The notes: a model not told the origin generated them from the sequence alone. DNA of 64,000 bases from Legionella wadsworthii DSM 21896 = ATCC 33877 (GCF_000701265.1 NZ_KL370759.1:903631-967630), one strand, 5' to 3'; numbered from the stretch's first letter, positions 7,722 to 17,134 are shown. A program made the numbers and translations.

Positions 7722-9185
7722 ATGAGATCTAAATTACACAAAGCTAAGAGATCTAAATTACACACAGTGGATAACAGTAGTGATGGTAACTGTATGTATT
7801 ATGCCTATGCTATTTCCTTAATGTATCATTTACGGAAAAAGGGAGATATGGAAGTAGCCGAGCGACTATTTACCAGGCTGGATCTGGACTCGCAGTCTAA
7901 AGCAAAGCTTTTCTATTTATTAGAACATGATAAAAATAAACCTTATACAAGAACCCAGATAAATGAAATTATCGAACCCATACTCGGTCCGGCACTAAGA
8001 GTTTTTGGCGCACGCATGACTGGAATAAATTTTTTGGAAAATCCTAAAGATTCATCGCTATTTACAGCCACAAATTACGGAATGATTTATCTATTCAAAA
8101 AAATGTTACAACAAAATAATAGATTAAATTATGCTCAATTATTTGAATCGAATCATTTTGATAATGAAAATTTTACTGATGCGGAAATATACAAGGTTCC
8201 GGGAATCTTCCCGGATGAAATGAATGATTTTTTAGCCAGTAATTATGAACAGATTAGAAAATTATTTAACAATGGGTGGGATCAATATGCACGGAAGAAA
8301 AGAAAGGAACTTAGAGATTCAAATCGGGAACCCCCAAAAGAAGGTTTTGAATCATTCTACCGTCGTCAATTTTTGGAAGAAATCATAGGAGATATTACTG
8401 TTTCATTTTTTAAAGAAAATAATCATAAAAACCTACTTACCTACATGAATCATTTGAATACCAGCTATCATCAATGGGGAACAGAAGAAACCCTTATGAT
8501 CATGCACAACAAACTACAAAAAGAAATAAGAGAAACTGTGAAAGTGGATATAAAGGGAAAAATAGAGGATCGTATTCAACTCCATTACGAAACGCCAATA
8601 TCATTACAACTGTACCGTAATGGTGTGCCTTATTTCTCATCTGAAGAGCATGGTGAGCCAGACATTATTTTAAATAATTCAGGGAATTCCCACTGGCTTT
8701 CTTACATTGACTCAACTGCCCACTCTGTCATTACAAGAAATGATCTTTTGGATATAGTAGGGTTCAATGGTTATTTAGAGAAATTGCTGGCTAAATCAAA
8801 AAATGACCAGGATCCCATGAGCGCTGATTTATCCAAACTTTATCAACGTTTGAATGAGGAAAAAGAAAACTATCTTTTCAATTCAGAGGTAACGAGAGAA
8901 GGCTTTGCGACTATTTGCAATACTATTTTATCCCAAGCCAATGAAATAGAGGGATTGCAAGATCAAAAAAGCACTGCAGATGTTATTAGCTCTCTCATTA
9001 ATTGTCTCTATCTTCTGTGCACATTAGATTTTAAAAATTTATTTTCAGGTAATTGGAGTGTTGTAAACCCCTTATCTATAGATACTGCTTATCATGACGT
9101 GGGTGCTTTGAAAACATCAGTTGCATTTCTAGAAGCCAGTGAGATACCTGACTTGGTGCCTAGTGGGAAAAAGTTGAATATTTAA
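7722..9185 (+). CDS. OTU-family cysteine protease (deubiquitinase), LotC-like candidate effector
   Basis: A 487-residue protein with an OTU catalytic signature at the extreme N terminus: DNSSDGNCMYYAYAIS places a probable catalytic Asp17 and nucleophile Cys24, and NNSGNSHWLSYI supplies His324 followed by the typical aromatic Trp. About 300 residues separate Cys and His, a large insertion compared with eukaryotic OTUs. A long helical insertion between the Cys loop and the His strand is known for the Legionella Lot family (LotA/B/C), and the D17/C24 placement matches what I recall for LotC. A Dot/Icm effector that removes ubiquitin from host proteins is therefore inferred. The first eight codons are duplicated (see repeat). 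The ~160 C-terminal residues after the OTU core are helical and of unknown role. Confidence 0.8.
   Translation: MRSKLHKAKRSKLHTVDNSSDGNCMYYAYAISLMYHLRKKGDMEVAERLFTRLDLDSQSKAKLFYLLEHDKNKPYTRTQINEIIEPILGPALRVFGARMTGINFLENPKDSSLFTATNYGMIYLFKKMLQQNNRLNYAQLFESNHFDNENFTDAEIYKVPGIFPDEMNDFLASNYEQIRKLFNNGWDQYARKKRKELRDSNREPPKEGFESFYRRQFLEEIIGDITVSFFKENNHKNLLTYMNHLNTSYHQWGTEETLMIMHNKLQKEIRETVKVDIKGKIEDRIQLHYETPISLQLYRNGVPYFSSEEHGEPDIILNNSGNSHWLSYIDSTAHSVITRNDLLDIVGFNGYLEKLLAKSKNDQDPMSADLSKLYQRLNEEKENYLFNSEVTREGFATICNTILSQANEIEGLQDQKSTADVISSLINCLYLLCTLDFKNLFSGNWSVVNPLSIDTAYHDVGALKTSVAFLEASEIPDLVPSGKKLNI
7724..7764 (+). repeat. 17-bp direct repeat duplicating the first codons of the OTU gene
   Basis: GAGATCTAAATTACACA occurs at 7724-7740 and again at 7748-7764, a 24-base period that preserves the reading frame. 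The product therefore begins with two RSKLH units. It looks like a slippage duplication of the N-terminal leader just before the OTU domain. Confidence 0.9.
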
Positions 9186-9292
9186 TTACAAATTAAAAAA
9201 ACAATACAGGTTCTTCATCTTACTTAATCCATTCATTATTATTTTTAATTTTTTATGCCATATATAATATAAATGAATCGATATTATATGAC

Positions 9293-10061
9293 ATGATTTC
9301 TTTAATTACGTTTTTTTGAAGAATTAAATGACTTTATTCCCAGAGAGAAAAGAAAGGTATGCTTTCCACATGATCTGGCGCAAAAAACCTCTATTAAAGA
9401 TCTTATCGAGTCATTGGGAGTTCCACATACTGTAATAGATGTGATTTTAGTTAATGGTCGCTCTGTTGATTTTAAATATATTGTCCAGCATCAGGATGAT
9501 ATCTCTGTATATCCTGTGTGCGAACCTTTTGATGTGAGCGAATTAAAACGACTCTGTCCCAAACCACCAAGAAACCCATCTTTTATTTTAGACGTCCATC
9601 TTGAAAAACTTGCGAAATATTTGCGATTGCTTGGATTTGATGCGGCATATGAAAACAATTTAACTGATGAAAACATCATTGAACGAAGCAAACAAGAACA
9701 TCGTATCGTATTAACCCGAGATATTGGGATATTGAAAAACAAAAAAATCACGTATGGTCATTGGATGCACAATACGAATCCAGAAAAGCAGGTCACGGAA
9801 ATTCTAAATCAGTATCACTTATTCAGTTTATGTCATCCATTTACTCGATATTTGGCTTGTAATGGTCTCTTAAAAGAGATTGAGAAATCAAAAATTTTAA
9901 ATCAAATCCCGTTATTAACAAATCATTACTATGATTTTTTTAAGCAATGTCAATCATGTCAAAAAATCTATTGGGAAGGTTCACACTATAATAGACTAAA
10001 GAATTGGATAAAAAAAATAGTCCTTCTTGGGGAAAAAGCTGGCAAAAAAGGAATTAAGTGA
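9293..10061 (+). pseudogene. Mut7-C RNase-domain protein with N-terminal ubiquitin-like domain, frameshifted
   Basis: The family has an N-terminal ThiS/MoaD-like beta-grasp domain followed by a Mut7-C (PIN-fold) ribonuclease domain and a zinc-binding tail. Here ATG 9293 reads MISLITFF and hits a stop. If one T of the seven-T run at 9311-9317 is removed, the frame continues as FFEELNDFIPREKR, the expected domain start, into SLGVPHT..DVILVNGRSVDF, ISVYPV, then the nuclease part FILDVHLEKLAKYLRLLGFD and LTRDIGILK. A CQSCQKIYWEGSHY zinc-knuckle-like motif ends it. Without the repair only a TTG at 9414 could start the rest, deleting half of the beta-grasp domain. It could be a true mutation, a sequencing error in the homopolymer, or a slippage-expressed gene. 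Confidence 0.75.
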
Positions 10062-10268
10062 TAAATAAATTGCATTTGAATCGATTGAATGCAGCCTATT
10101 TTTAATTATTCATTACTGGTTATATTTTATTTGATTAATCCGTCACAAATACATTTCATTAAGTAGCCCAAGGAAGATGGGACGAACGTAAAAACTTTCT
10201 AATACGATACACTGGGCGATAAATCCCTGCTAAACTAATAAATATCGAAATGAATTCAAGGGGATCCT

Positions 10269-10670
10269 ATGGACGAATCACCGATTGAACTTTTTTTGAA
10301 ATCAAAGGCATTTGCTGTGATTGGTGCATCCTCCAATCGACAAAAATATGGAAATAAGGTCCTCAGGTGTTACCAAGACAACAATAAAAAAGTGTATCCT
10401 GTCAATCCACAGGAAGAGACCATAGAGGGCCTTTCTGTAGTGCATTCAGTCGTTCAACTACCCGATGAGGTAGAAAGCATTTCTATTATTACGCCGCCAC
10501 GTATTACTGAAAAAGTTGTGGAAGAAGCAATTAAAAAAGGAATTAAGAATATTTGGATGCAACCAGGAGCAGAGAGTATCTCGGCCATTCAAAGCTGTAA
10601 AGACAATCATATTAATATTATTGCAGAAGGACCTTGTATTCTAGTCCTTTTAAATTATAGAGAACACTAA
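10269..10670 (+). CDS. CoA-binding domain protein (YccU-like)
   Basis: A 133-residue single-domain protein of the CoA_binding_2 family. It opens with the Rossmann turn AVIGASSNRQKYGNKV, continues with VYPVNP and GLSVV, and ends with NIIAEGPCILVL, the conserved family end in which the Cys contacts the ligand. Relatives bind CoA through the domain seen in succinyl-CoA synthetase alpha. The precise role is unknown. AAGGGGAT just before the ATG is a strong ribosome site. No enzyme partner lies next to it. Confidence 0.88.
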   Translation: MDESPIELFLKSKAFAVIGASSNRQKYGNKVLRCYQDNNKKVYPVNPQEETIEGLSVVHSVVQLPDEVESISIITPPRITEKVVEEAIKKGIKNIWMQPGAESISAIQSCKDNHINIIAEGPCILVLLNYREH

Positions 10671-10758
10671 ATTTTTAAAAATTGTCTCATCAATTATATA
10701 ATTGGTTTTTAAGGAAATTCATTATGAATTTCAATCGGTGTCATCTTGAGGGAAATAT

Positions 10759-11763
10759 ATGTACTTATGGTTGGAACTGATCGGTTTGCTGCTCCTTATC
10801 CTAGTCTCAGCGCAACTATTTTCTAATGCGTTAGAACATTTAGGTGAAAGAATACAAATATCTACAGGAGTAACAGGATCAATTTTTGCAGCAATTTCTA
10901 CTGCACTTCCAGAAACTATGGTACCGCTATTGGCAATCATTGCAGGAACAAGCGACCGGCAAGTTAACGAAGAAATTAGCGTAGGAGCCATATTAGGTGC
11001 TCCTTTAATGTTATCTACTTTGTCCACTTTTATTATGAATATTTCAGTGATTAAAAAGCGGGGTATGAAAGGGTATATCTCCCCTGAAATAACCGGTTTT
11101 AAGCGGGATTTGAACTTTTTTTTGGCAGCATTTTCTTTTGCGGCATTAGCCATGTTTCTTCCTTTAGAGCCCAATTATCTACGCATATTAGTTTGTCTTG
11201 TTCTTATATCTCTTTATTTCATCTATTTATTACTGACTTTTAATGCTTCAAATGCATTGGTGGAAAATGGACATGCTGTGATTAGCAATGAGCCTCTTGT
11301 ACTAAGTAAAATTGGTTTCAAAACAAATATTAAAACCATTTTAATCCAGCTTTTTCTAGGTCTAATTTTATTGGTATTCAGTGCAAAAGGTTTTATTCAT
11401 GGAATTCAATCAGGAGCCAATTCTCTTGGCGTACCCGTGTTACTTTTATCATTACTCATTATTCCTATAGCTACCGAATTGCCTGAAAAGGTGAACAGCG
11501 TCATTTGGGTAAGAAAAGGTCAAGATACATTGGCGTTTGGTAATATAACGGGGGCTATGGTTTTTCAAGGTACATTGCTTCCAGCCTTAGGGATTCTTTT
11601 AACACCATGGGAACCTTCTAGAATAGTTCTAACGGGTATTCTTGTAACCTATATTGCAACTGCTTGGTTAAGGATTAATATTTCAGCTAAAGGTATTAAA
11701 ATTAATCTCTTGTTTTTTAATTTAATTTTGTATATTACCTACCTTATAATTGTTCTTTTATAA
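10759..11763 (+). CDS. Sodium/calcium exchanger-family membrane transporter
   Basis: A 334-residue inner-membrane protein with about ten hydrophobic segments. The two alpha repeats of the CaCA superfamily are visible. The first has STALPETMVPLLAI and SVGAILGAPLML, the second PIATELPEKVNSVIWV and FGNITGAMVFQG. The acidic residue in each PE motif is the expected cation ligand. It probably exchanges Ca2+ (or another cation) for Na+ or H+. The halves are separated by a short cytoplasmic loop (around residues 165-190). It starts 88 bases after the CoA-binding protein on the same strand. Ion specificity cannot be told. Confidence 0.85.
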   Translation: MYLWLELIGLLLLILVSAQLFSNALEHLGERIQISTGVTGSIFAAISTALPETMVPLLAIIAGTSDRQVNEEISVGAILGAPLMLSTLSTFIMNISVIKKRGMKGYISPEITGFKRDLNFFLAAFSFAALAMFLPLEPNYLRILVCLVLISLYFIYLLLTFNASNALVENGHAVISNEPLVLSKIGFKTNIKTILIQLFLGLILLVFSAKGFIHGIQSGANSLGVPVLLLSLLIIPIATELPEKVNSVIWVRKGQDTLAFGNITGAMVFQGTLLPALGILLTPWEPSRIVLTGILVTYIATAWLRINISAKGIKINLLFFNLILYITYLIIVLL

Positions 11764-11778
11764 TGAAAACTTCTTTAC

Positions 11779-11804
11779 CGAGAATTTTTTATTAATAATT
11801 CTCG
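11779..11804 (+). terminator. Weak hairpin after the cation exchanger gene
   Basis: CGAGAATT (11779-11786) pairs with AATTCTCG (11797-11804) around a ten-base AT-rich loop, 15 bases after the stop codon. No T-tract follows, so termination is doubtful. Confidence 0.35.
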
Positions 11805-11870
11805 AGAAATGAGGCCAGGCTATTGTATCAATAAATAATAAGGATTTTAGCGCAGTGGAGTATATGTTTT

Positions 11871-13109
11871 ATGAAATTTGATGTCATTGTCCTGGGCAGT
11901 GGAATAGTAGGGGTATCAGTTGCAATTCATTTACAAAAACGAGGTCGTTCTGTCGCATTAATTGATCTAAAAAATCCAGGTTCTGAAACATCATACGGGA
12001 ATGCAGGGTTAATACAACGTGAAGGCGTATACCCTTATGCGTTTCCAAGAGAGCTTTCCTCTTTAATAAAATATGCATTTAACAGTTCCCCTGATGTTCG
12101 ATATCATCCAGCAGCAATTCTTAAGCTAACTCCCTTTTTATGGAAATATTGGCTCAATTCAAATTCTTTACGACATACTCAAATTGCTCGTTCTTACGCA
12201 AATTTGATCCAACACAGTGTAACAGAGCATCATTTTTTAGCTGAAGCAGCAGGATCTAAAAGATTATTTCGCTCAGGCGGATGGATCAAAATCTTTCGAA
12301 CAGTAAAAAAGCAAGATAGTGAAACAAAATTTGCAGAAAAATGCAAAGAAGAATTTGGTATTCAATATGAATCTATCAATTCAAACCTATTATCAAAGAT
12401 GGAGCCCGATCTAGATAAGTCATTGCTTGGTGCTTTACGTTATACCGATTCTGAAGCAGTGACAGATCCAGGGGAACTTGTCAGGTCCTATGCAAATTAC
12501 TTTAAAGAACTGGGAGGATATTTTATCCTTGGCGATGCACTGACTTTATGCAACCAATGGACAGTTAAAACGGATCATGGTGATCTGCATGCTGATTCCG
12601 CCGTAATTGCTTTAGGCCCGTGGTCAGATGTTCTATGCTCAAAATTAGGGTATGATTTTCCATTGGCAGTGAAAAGGGGATATCATATGCATTATGGTAT
12701 TCGCGATAATGCGCAGCTGAACCATCCAATACTTGATATTGAAAATGGCTACTTATTAGCTCCGATGACTCGCGGAATCCGTCTCACAACAGGTGCTGAA
12801 TTTGCTGCCCGTGATTCACGAAAAACGCCCATTCAACTTGATTTAGTAGAGCCCATTGCACGTAAGCTTTTCCCCATAAATACACGTCTTGATGAATATC
12901 CATGGATGGGTTGCAGACCTTGTACTCCAGACATGCTTCCAATTATTGGGCAAGCACCAAAACATGACAAACTATGGTTTGCTTTTGGTCATGCCCATCA
13001 TGGATTGACTTTAGGACCTATAACTGGGCGTTTACTTGCAGAAATGATGACCCAAGGGGAGTTAATCACCGATCCAGCACCCTTTACTCCCACTCGATTT
13101 AAAATTTAG
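11871..13109 (+). CDS. FAD-dependent D-amino acid dehydrogenase-like oxidoreductase
   Basis: A 412-residue DAO-family flavoenzyme. The N terminus has the dinucleotide fold DVIVLGSGIVGVSVAIHLQKRG with the acidic strand end LID, then SYGNAGLIQ, a pattern shared with DadA. The C terminus has GCRPCTPDMLPIIGQAPKHD and FGHAHHGLTLGPITGRLLAE, the second flavin-contact region of DadA-type enzymes. The likely reaction is oxidative deamination of a D-amino acid (or an imino acid such as proline) at the membrane face, feeding electrons to quinone. It lacks an adjacent alanine racemase, so the substrate is open. It may be followed in the same transcript by the GNAT gene 70 bases on. Confidence 0.87.
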   Translation: MKFDVIVLGSGIVGVSVAIHLQKRGRSVALIDLKNPGSETSYGNAGLIQREGVYPYAFPRELSSLIKYAFNSSPDVRYHPAAILKLTPFLWKYWLNSNSLRHTQIARSYANLIQHSVTEHHFLAEAAGSKRLFRSGGWIKIFRTVKKQDSETKFAEKCKEEFGIQYESINSNLLSKMEPDLDKSLLGALRYTDSEAVTDPGELVRSYANYFKELGGYFILGDALTLCNQWTVKTDHGDLHADSAVIALGPWSDVLCSKLGYDFPLAVKRGYHMHYGIRDNAQLNHPILDIENGYLLAPMTRGIRLTTGAEFAARDSRKTPIQLDLVEPIARKLFPINTRLDEYPWMGCRPCTPDMLPIIGQAPKHDKLWFAFGHAHHGLTLGPITGRLLAEMMTQGELITDPAPFTPTRFKI

Positions 13110-13179
13110 AATGTACCATTAAAACAGGATGAAAAATTTAACCGGGTTACATTTTGGAGTGGACCTTAAGGAGTGATTC

Positions 13180-13608
13180 ATGCAAGAGCCTGTAACTATT
13201 ATTACCGATGTTAAAGAAAACGAGACTATTTCCAAAATTATCAATGAAAATTTAAAAAAATTTAATGAGTCCCTTATTGGAAAATATGAAGCAAAGCCCT
13301 TTATTATCTATGCAGAAAATAGTGCGAGTGAAACGGTTGGAGGTATTAAAGGTGATGTTTTCGGAAATTTATGCAGAGTGTTTACTGTTTGGGTAAGTGA
13401 AGAATACCGTCAAAAGGGATTAGGCAGAAAATTATTCACTCAACTCGATGCTTTTGCAAAACAAAGTCATTGCAACACCATTCAATTGGACACGGCCGAG
13501 TTTCAAGCAAAAGGTTTTTATGAAAAATTAGGTTATCATGTCATAGCCACTTTGCCCGATAATTTTATGGGCCATACCAGTTACATTTTAAGAAAACATT
13601 TAGAGTAG
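13180..13608 (+). CDS. GNAT-family N-acetyltransferase
   Basis: A 142-residue GNAT protein that transfers acetyl from acetyl-CoA to an amine. The pantetheine-binding motif A reads VSEEYRQKGLGRKLF (R/Q-x-x-G-x-G/A), preceded by a beta-strand ending in FTVWV. The later CNTIQLDTAEFQAKGFYEKLGYHVIA is motif B with the typical FYEKLGY turn. AAGGAG precedes the ATG. The substrate is unknown. Confidence 0.88.
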   Translation: MQEPVTIITDVKENETISKIINENLKKFNESLIGKYEAKPFIIYAENSASETVGGIKGDVFGNLCRVFTVWVSEEYRQKGLGRKLFTQLDAFAKQSHCNTIQLDTAEFQAKGFYEKLGYHVIATLPDNFMGHTSYILRKHLE

Positions 13609-13779
13609 AAATTTGTGATAGGGGGGATTAAATATTCATCTGTCTTTCATCCATTATGATGCGCAATTGTGCCAAGTTCTTGGCTATGGAACCCCGTGCT
13701 TCCTATGAAATTTGATAATAAGGTCCATTTAAATTAAAGTAACGAAATACCCCTGAATCTATTCTGCTTGAGAATTTTG

Positions 13780-15480
13780 ATGATACGGTCATTAGTCTTG
13801 GTTTTCTTTTGTTTTTCTAGCAGCATCGGAAACACGAACAGTCAAATTTTAGTACTTTCTGGTGGTGATAATCCGGGACTGAATCACTATTCCCAATATT
13901 TACAAACTAAAACCCTTTACGATTTCCTAGAGAAACAATATGGAAATACTCGAGTGAGCGTTTATTTTGGAGCTGGAAACAATGATCAAGAGCAACCAAT
14001 TCCATTAGATGTCCATCAAATTACCAATACCAGACAGAACAAATATGATAAAACAGATCACATGTTGACTGGTATTATTTCCCACAATCAAAGCGCCACT
14101 AAAGAACATGTGACTGCGTATTTTTTATCGCCAAAAATAAAAACATTAAAGGAAACTGATAATTTATTCTTGTTTGTAAGCGATCATGGAATGCCGTATG
14201 GGTTTTTTGAAGATAAAAGCACTAATCCTTACAGCAATAACTGCATTGACTTATGGCACTTTAAAAAACCATTTATAAATAACTTTATAAATGAGAAAAA
14301 TTTTTATCAATCCTGCCTCTCTAAAAATGAACTCAGTTCACTACTGGAACAAATTCCCAGCCAGCACATTATATTTGAGATGTCACAATGCTATTCAGGC
14401 GGTTTCCATCAATTATCGGTCAAGCTTAAAAATGGTTATCCCAGCGCTAATCCTAAAATTTGTGGATTTACTGCCACAACGCCCGAACATTATGCTTCAG
14501 GGTGCACAGCCGATGCGGACGGTGCGACTTACCAGGGCTATGAACGTTCATTTACTGAAGCATTTACTGGATTAAGTATATTGAGTGGTAAAAAAATAAA
14601 AGAACCATCAGAAGATTTAATCTCCGCACATCATAAAGCAATACTAGACGATATGACTGTCGATATACCAGTAAGTACCTCGAATTATTATTTATTATTA
14701 TGGGCTGATTATTTTATGAAAGATCAGTTTGATTCGCGTATTGGAAATTTTAATTCACAAGCCATTCAAAAACTATTTCATCATTATCAGGATGAATTTA
14801 AAACAATCAATAATAAAGACTTAAACCAATTTATTAATTTAAGCAAAGCCAATGAAAATAAAATTATTTCTATATTCCCCGTTGCAAAAAATTTTATACA
14901 ACTATCTATAAGCCAGCAGACAAAGAAAATAACCAATCTTGAGCAACATATTAAAGAGCAGGGTAAGGAGTTGGAGTCCATTTGGGATGGCATGATGAAT
15001 CTTTATAGAAACGTCATTAATCCCACTTGGCGAAATAGTTTAGAACACCATGAAATAAACAATTTAAATTCAAAATATTATCAGTTTGAACAAGAATTTT
15101 ATCAAGTAATTATCAATCAAGGGCTCTATAAACATCCTTACCAATTAGATATGTATTACTTACAATATTTATCAGCCAAAAATAATGATAAGGATTTGAT
15201 AAATTATCATAAGAATAGGTTACAGATCATTAGAAAATGGGCTATGGAACAACACAACGCCACTTTAATAAACACTATAGAGTACTTTGAATCTTTAGCT
15301 AAAAAACAGCAGACATTACAAGAGCTTATCGCTGAAGAGGAAAAAAACAAACAGTTACTTAAACGAATTCTAACATACAAAAAAGTAATAGCAGCATGGG
15401 TCACTTTGATAAAAATTAATGACAAAATCGCTTTGGATGAACTGCAAGGTTTATTGTCCTGCGAACATTCTAAACTTTAA
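13780..15480 (+). CDS. Exported clan CD (legumain/C13-like) cysteine protease
   Basis: A 566-residue protein from ATG 13780. A TTG at 13768 is also in frame but would add four residues before the signal peptide. Residues 1-20 form a signal peptide with a VLVFFCF core. The protease region has the clan CD layout: a strand with ILVLSGGDNPG, then LFLFVSDHGMPYG with catalytic His136, then IIFEMSQCYSGGF with nucleophile Cys204. Legumain and caspase-like enzymes share the strand-H-G and E-x-x-(A/S)-C-x-S-G pattern. The ~300 C-terminal residues are helical, charged and coiled-coil-like, with no repeat. The N-terminal signal suggests Sec export and perhaps type II secretion, for which PilD in this window is the prepilin peptidase. 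Confidence 0.75.
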   Translation: MIRSLVLVFFCFSSSIGNTNSQILVLSGGDNPGLNHYSQYLQTKTLYDFLEKQYGNTRVSVYFGAGNNDQEQPIPLDVHQITNTRQNKYDKTDHMLTGIISHNQSATKEHVTAYFLSPKIKTLKETDNLFLFVSDHGMPYGFFEDKSTNPYSNNCIDLWHFKKPFINNFINEKNFYQSCLSKNELSSLLEQIPSQHIIFEMSQCYSGGFHQLSVKLKNGYPSANPKICGFTATTPEHYASGCTADADGATYQGYERSFTEAFTGLSILSGKKIKEPSEDLISAHHKAILDDMTVDIPVSTSNYYLLLWADYFMKDQFDSRIGNFNSQAIQKLFHHYQDEFKTINNKDLNQFINLSKANENKIISIFPVAKNFIQLSISQQTKKITNLEQHIKEQGKELESIWDGMMNLYRNVINPTWRNSLEHHEINNLNSKYYQFEQEFYQVIINQGLYKHPYQLDMYYLQYLSAKNNDKDLINYHKNRLQIIRKWAMEQHNATLINTIEYFESLAKKQQTLQELIAEEEKNKQLLKRILTYKKVIAAWVTLIKINDKIALDELQGLLSCEHSKL

Positions 15481-15514
15481 ATAATAGATAAAATACTTAA
15501 AAATGAGATAAATG

Positions 15515-15775
15515 TTAACGGCTGATCGTGGTAATAATTAAATACCCAGCTAAAAATATTCCTATCAAAAAAATCATAGCCGATAATAGAAAATCGATAA
15601 AAGTTGTGGGTTGAAATATCTCAGATTTAATTTGAAGTTCTATTTTTTTAAATTTGATAATGGCTAAAATACCAACAATGGATCCAATAATGATTAATGT
15701 AATGCCAAATAATGCAGAATAATCTGGTGCTCCATTGTGAAATTTTAATTCAAAATTTGAATCTATATCATCGAC
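15515..15775 (-). pseudogene. Start-less two-helix membrane ORF remnant
   Basis: On the minus strand 86 codons are open between two stops, with no ATG, GTG or TTG near the beginning. The translation has a short polar start (DDIDSNFELKFHNGAPDY), a first membrane helix GITLIIIGSIVGILAII, a KFKKIELQIKSE linker and a second helix ending LAGYLIITTISR. The codon pattern and the two clean helices suggest a real protein that has lost its start, or one using a near-cognate codon. An ATG overlaps in another frame at once followed by TAG. No family recognised. Confidence 0.4.
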
Positions 15776-15846
15776 TTATTGATTAATCAATAAAGAACGA
15801 GGTATCAGCTTTCTTTTTTAGATTTTGGTCTCAAATGCCCCAATCT

Positions 15847-15882
15847 CATTAAGTCTGATTATCAAAATAATCAGACTTAATG
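15847..15882. repeat. Perfect 16-bp inverted repeat (hairpin/cruciform)
   Basis: CATTAAGTCTGATTAT (15847-15862) is followed by a four-base loop and its exact complement (15867-15882). It lies in the 696-base gap 15481-16176, which otherwise holds only the start-less membrane ORF. I see nothing I can support in 15883-16176. No T-tract follows on either strand, so it is not a standard intrinsic terminator. It could be an operator or a mobile-element end. Confidence 0.8.
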
Positions 15883-16176
15883 CCATTTATACCCACTCGT
15901 CCTTTCTAAATAATTCTGCCTGATCGGTATTTTGAGCTTGTATTATATTCAAGTCATTAAAAATTCTTTACTCTAGATTATGCTCGTGATAAAGAGGCTT
16001 TTTCTATCTTTAGGTAAAAAAATGCTTTTCTTTTCTTAAATACCCCTGCCTCTTCTTTTTCTAATGAATCGTTATACCCTCTGGCGCAATTAATCTGCCA
16101 AATTAGTAGCGAGATTTTACTAGGGAATTCTATCAATGTTAATGCACTCATCCGTGTCTTTTATTCACGAGATCTA

Positions 16177-17134
16177 ATGCATCACATAGAAACCGACAGT
16201 GCACTAAAAACTATGATACAAAGTATTCATGAATATTGCCAACAACATAAAAATTGCTCAAATAGTATGGTATTGCTCGCTTTGCTATATCAGTTCGGGG
16301 TTGGTTGTAAACGAGATTACACGATAGCTATTTCCTACTTAGAGAATGCAATTCTTTTAAACAATCCTCAGGCCATGTGCCAGCTAGGCGAAATTATACA
16401 ATTTTTTACCCAATGGAGAAAAATATTCATCTAGAATTCTCGCTTTATATGAGAATGCTATTGATTTGGGCAATGCTAACGCTATGTTTTGTCGCGCCCA
16501 CCGCTTTCAAATTGGTTATAATGAACCTGAAAATTACCCTGAAGCTATTATTCTCTACGAGCAAGCTATTCAACTCGGTCTTGCGGATGCAATGATGTAT
16601 CGTGCCATAATGCATGAGGATGGTTTAGGCGAACCTTGTAATTTTCCAGCAGCAATCAATCTTCATGAGCGTGCTCATCGTTTAGATAAAACTTTGGGTG
16701 CAAGCAATATTTCCTCTCTTTTTAGAAGAGAATTTTTTGACAAGAAGATGATTGACCAACTTGTCGATATTATATGGGATGATTTAATCAACGGATTGAC
16801 ATTTACTGAACATACACTTAAAAAATGCACGAAAGAAATTATAAAACGATTTTATGACCAAAACCTAAATACAAGCGTTATTTTTTTAAAACAATTACAA
16901 AATAATTCCAATCATCCTATGGTTTTTGTCCTTAACGAAATAGGCTTTGATATTAAAAATCAATACCATAATGTACGCAATACACATCTTACATTTTTTT
17001 CTTTATGCAAATATCCAGGCTCAAGTTTGCATAACATGCCTAAAAACATGCGAAACCTTATCAATTCTATCGTACACCCAGGAGCTGAACACGATGAAAC
17101 TGTTAATAATCGTACGCGTTGCTCAAATCCTTAA
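16177..17134 (+). pseudogene. Sel1/TPR-like repeat protein, frameshifted
   Basis: The first segment (16177-16434) encodes a Sel1-like repeat: MVLLALLYQFGVGCKRDYTIAISYLENAI and NNPQAMCQLGE, then it runs out of frame into a stop. The second segment, open from about 16388 in the next frame, continues the same pattern as YNFLPNGEKYSSRILALYENAIDLGNANAM and two further repeats with the (A/G)xxLYExAI(Q/D)LG consensus. Removing one base around 16394-16397 joins QLGEI to YNFLPNGE and restores a product of about 318 residues. The C-terminal 150 residues are helical and not repeat-like. Sel1 proteins mediate protein interactions, and Legionella uses several in host entry. The gene is probably inactive unless the shift is a sequencing error. 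Confidence 0.75.

Noticed and set aside
9414-10061. Mut7-C gene starting at TTG 9414
   Set aside because: The family homology continues upstream through a frameshift, so this start would only be a truncated remnant.
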